Positions 63,596 to 64,000 of a stretch of DNA of 64,000 nucleotides are shown piece after piece. The stretch comes from Oreohelix idahoensis (taxonomy: Eukaryota; Mollusca; Gastropoda; Stylommatophora; Oreohelicidae), in NCBI GenBank assembly GCA_024509875.1, contig JAMPIV010017573.1, forward strand, positions 1 to 64,000, written 5' to 3'. The notes under the pieces were generated by a model. That model did no database searches, had not been told where the DNA came from, and saw nothing but the letters and a program-made list of their open reading frames with translations. Both the position numbers and the translations under genes were made by a program. Each line of letters starts with the position of its first letter. The first letter of the stretch is position 1.

Positions 63596-64000
63596 TCAGA
63601 ATCGACATTCCGGGCAAACGCATAGGTGCTCAGGCTCCCTCAGCAAACGTCGAAGGGTATAAATGCTAATTGTTCCTGTTGCGTGCTGGATGCGTTCTCT
63701 CATACGTTCATCTCTGCCAGTCTTACGCCTAGTACCACACTCCAGCAGTCTTAGCCATGATGATTCATCGATTGCAGTGTCATTCTCTAACAGGCGATCA
63801 TTAATTGTCCTTGGCATCTCTCCCTTGTCCATATCCAGTGCACATATTATAGGTGCTTTTGAAGCTAGTCTATCAGCTCTTTCATTGCCGCGTACTGCAT
63901 GACCAAGGTAGTAGATCCACACCAGTTCTTGAAGATTCGAGGCTTCTATGAATGTTTTCCATTCATGCTGTAGCCAACTATTTTGAACCTTTCGAAGCAT
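63596..64000 (-). pseudogene. LINE RNase H / C-terminal domain, runs off the window edge
   Basis: Minus-strand frame of 135 codons open to the end of the window. It contains LQELVWIYYLGHAVRGNERA and DRLASKAPI, the final block of an RNase H domain (normally W.PGHxGxxGNExAD..A), then RLLECGTRRKTGRDERMRER, TGTISIYTLRRLL and CVCPECRF at the stop, a Cys-rich end. RNase H encoded downstream of reverse transcriptase occurs in several LINE groups. The rest of the element lies outside the window. A relic of the same family is at 16085-16260. Confidence 0.75.

Overview
This is a repeat-dominated stretch of an invertebrate animal nuclear genome. No host gene can be assigned with confidence. The evidence is several LINE families, at least five tRNA-derived SINE copies, three complete LTR retrotransposons, a DNA transposon of CACTA type, and many micro- and minisatellites in AT-rich spacer. 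The LINE types (craniofacial-development-protein-2-like endonuclease, RTE-like ends, RNase H-bearing ends) are abundant in molluscs and arthropods; I cannot choose a phylum from sequence alone.

Layout. 1-16.3 kb holds broken LINE pieces (1.15-2.64 endonuclease half; 9.1-10.6 reverse transcriptase; many 3' ends between 7.9 and 16.3) and two large minisatellites (41-bp at 8.06-8.75, 84-bp at 14.32-14.90), both of which look like internal expansions of LINE coding sequence. 16.8-24.9 kb is LTR element B (plus strand; 1103-bp LTRs, duplication GCAAC). 25.3-27.4 kb holds a SINE with a 14-bp target duplication and a 5'-truncated LINE with a 7-bp duplication. 27.4-31.5 kb is mostly unassigned. 31.5-40.7 kb is LTR element A (minus strand; 2.4-kb LTRs, duplication GAGAG), with Gmr1-like order: integrase before reverse transcriptase. 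41-43 kb is a LINE fragment split by a SINE. 43.87-46.05 kb is a DNA transposon with an intact 563-residue transposase-like ORF, CACTG termini and a TAA duplication, sitting inside a (CAGA)n satellite. 52.48-59.44 kb is LTR element C (minus strand; about 970-bp LTRs, duplication CCATC). 59.4-64 kb contains SINEs, LINE ends, a 37-G run and a 53-bp tandem array.

The most unusual system is the pair of elements B and C. Their LTRs and gag-like ORFs do not look related, yet they share a leader of roughly 500 bp and each encodes a homologous RNA-recognition-motif (RRM) protein in a separate frame. C has no recognisable pol at all. All three LTR elements have nearly identical LTRs, so they are recent, yet none has a complete integrase, which suggests mobilisation in trans by intact relatives elsewhere.
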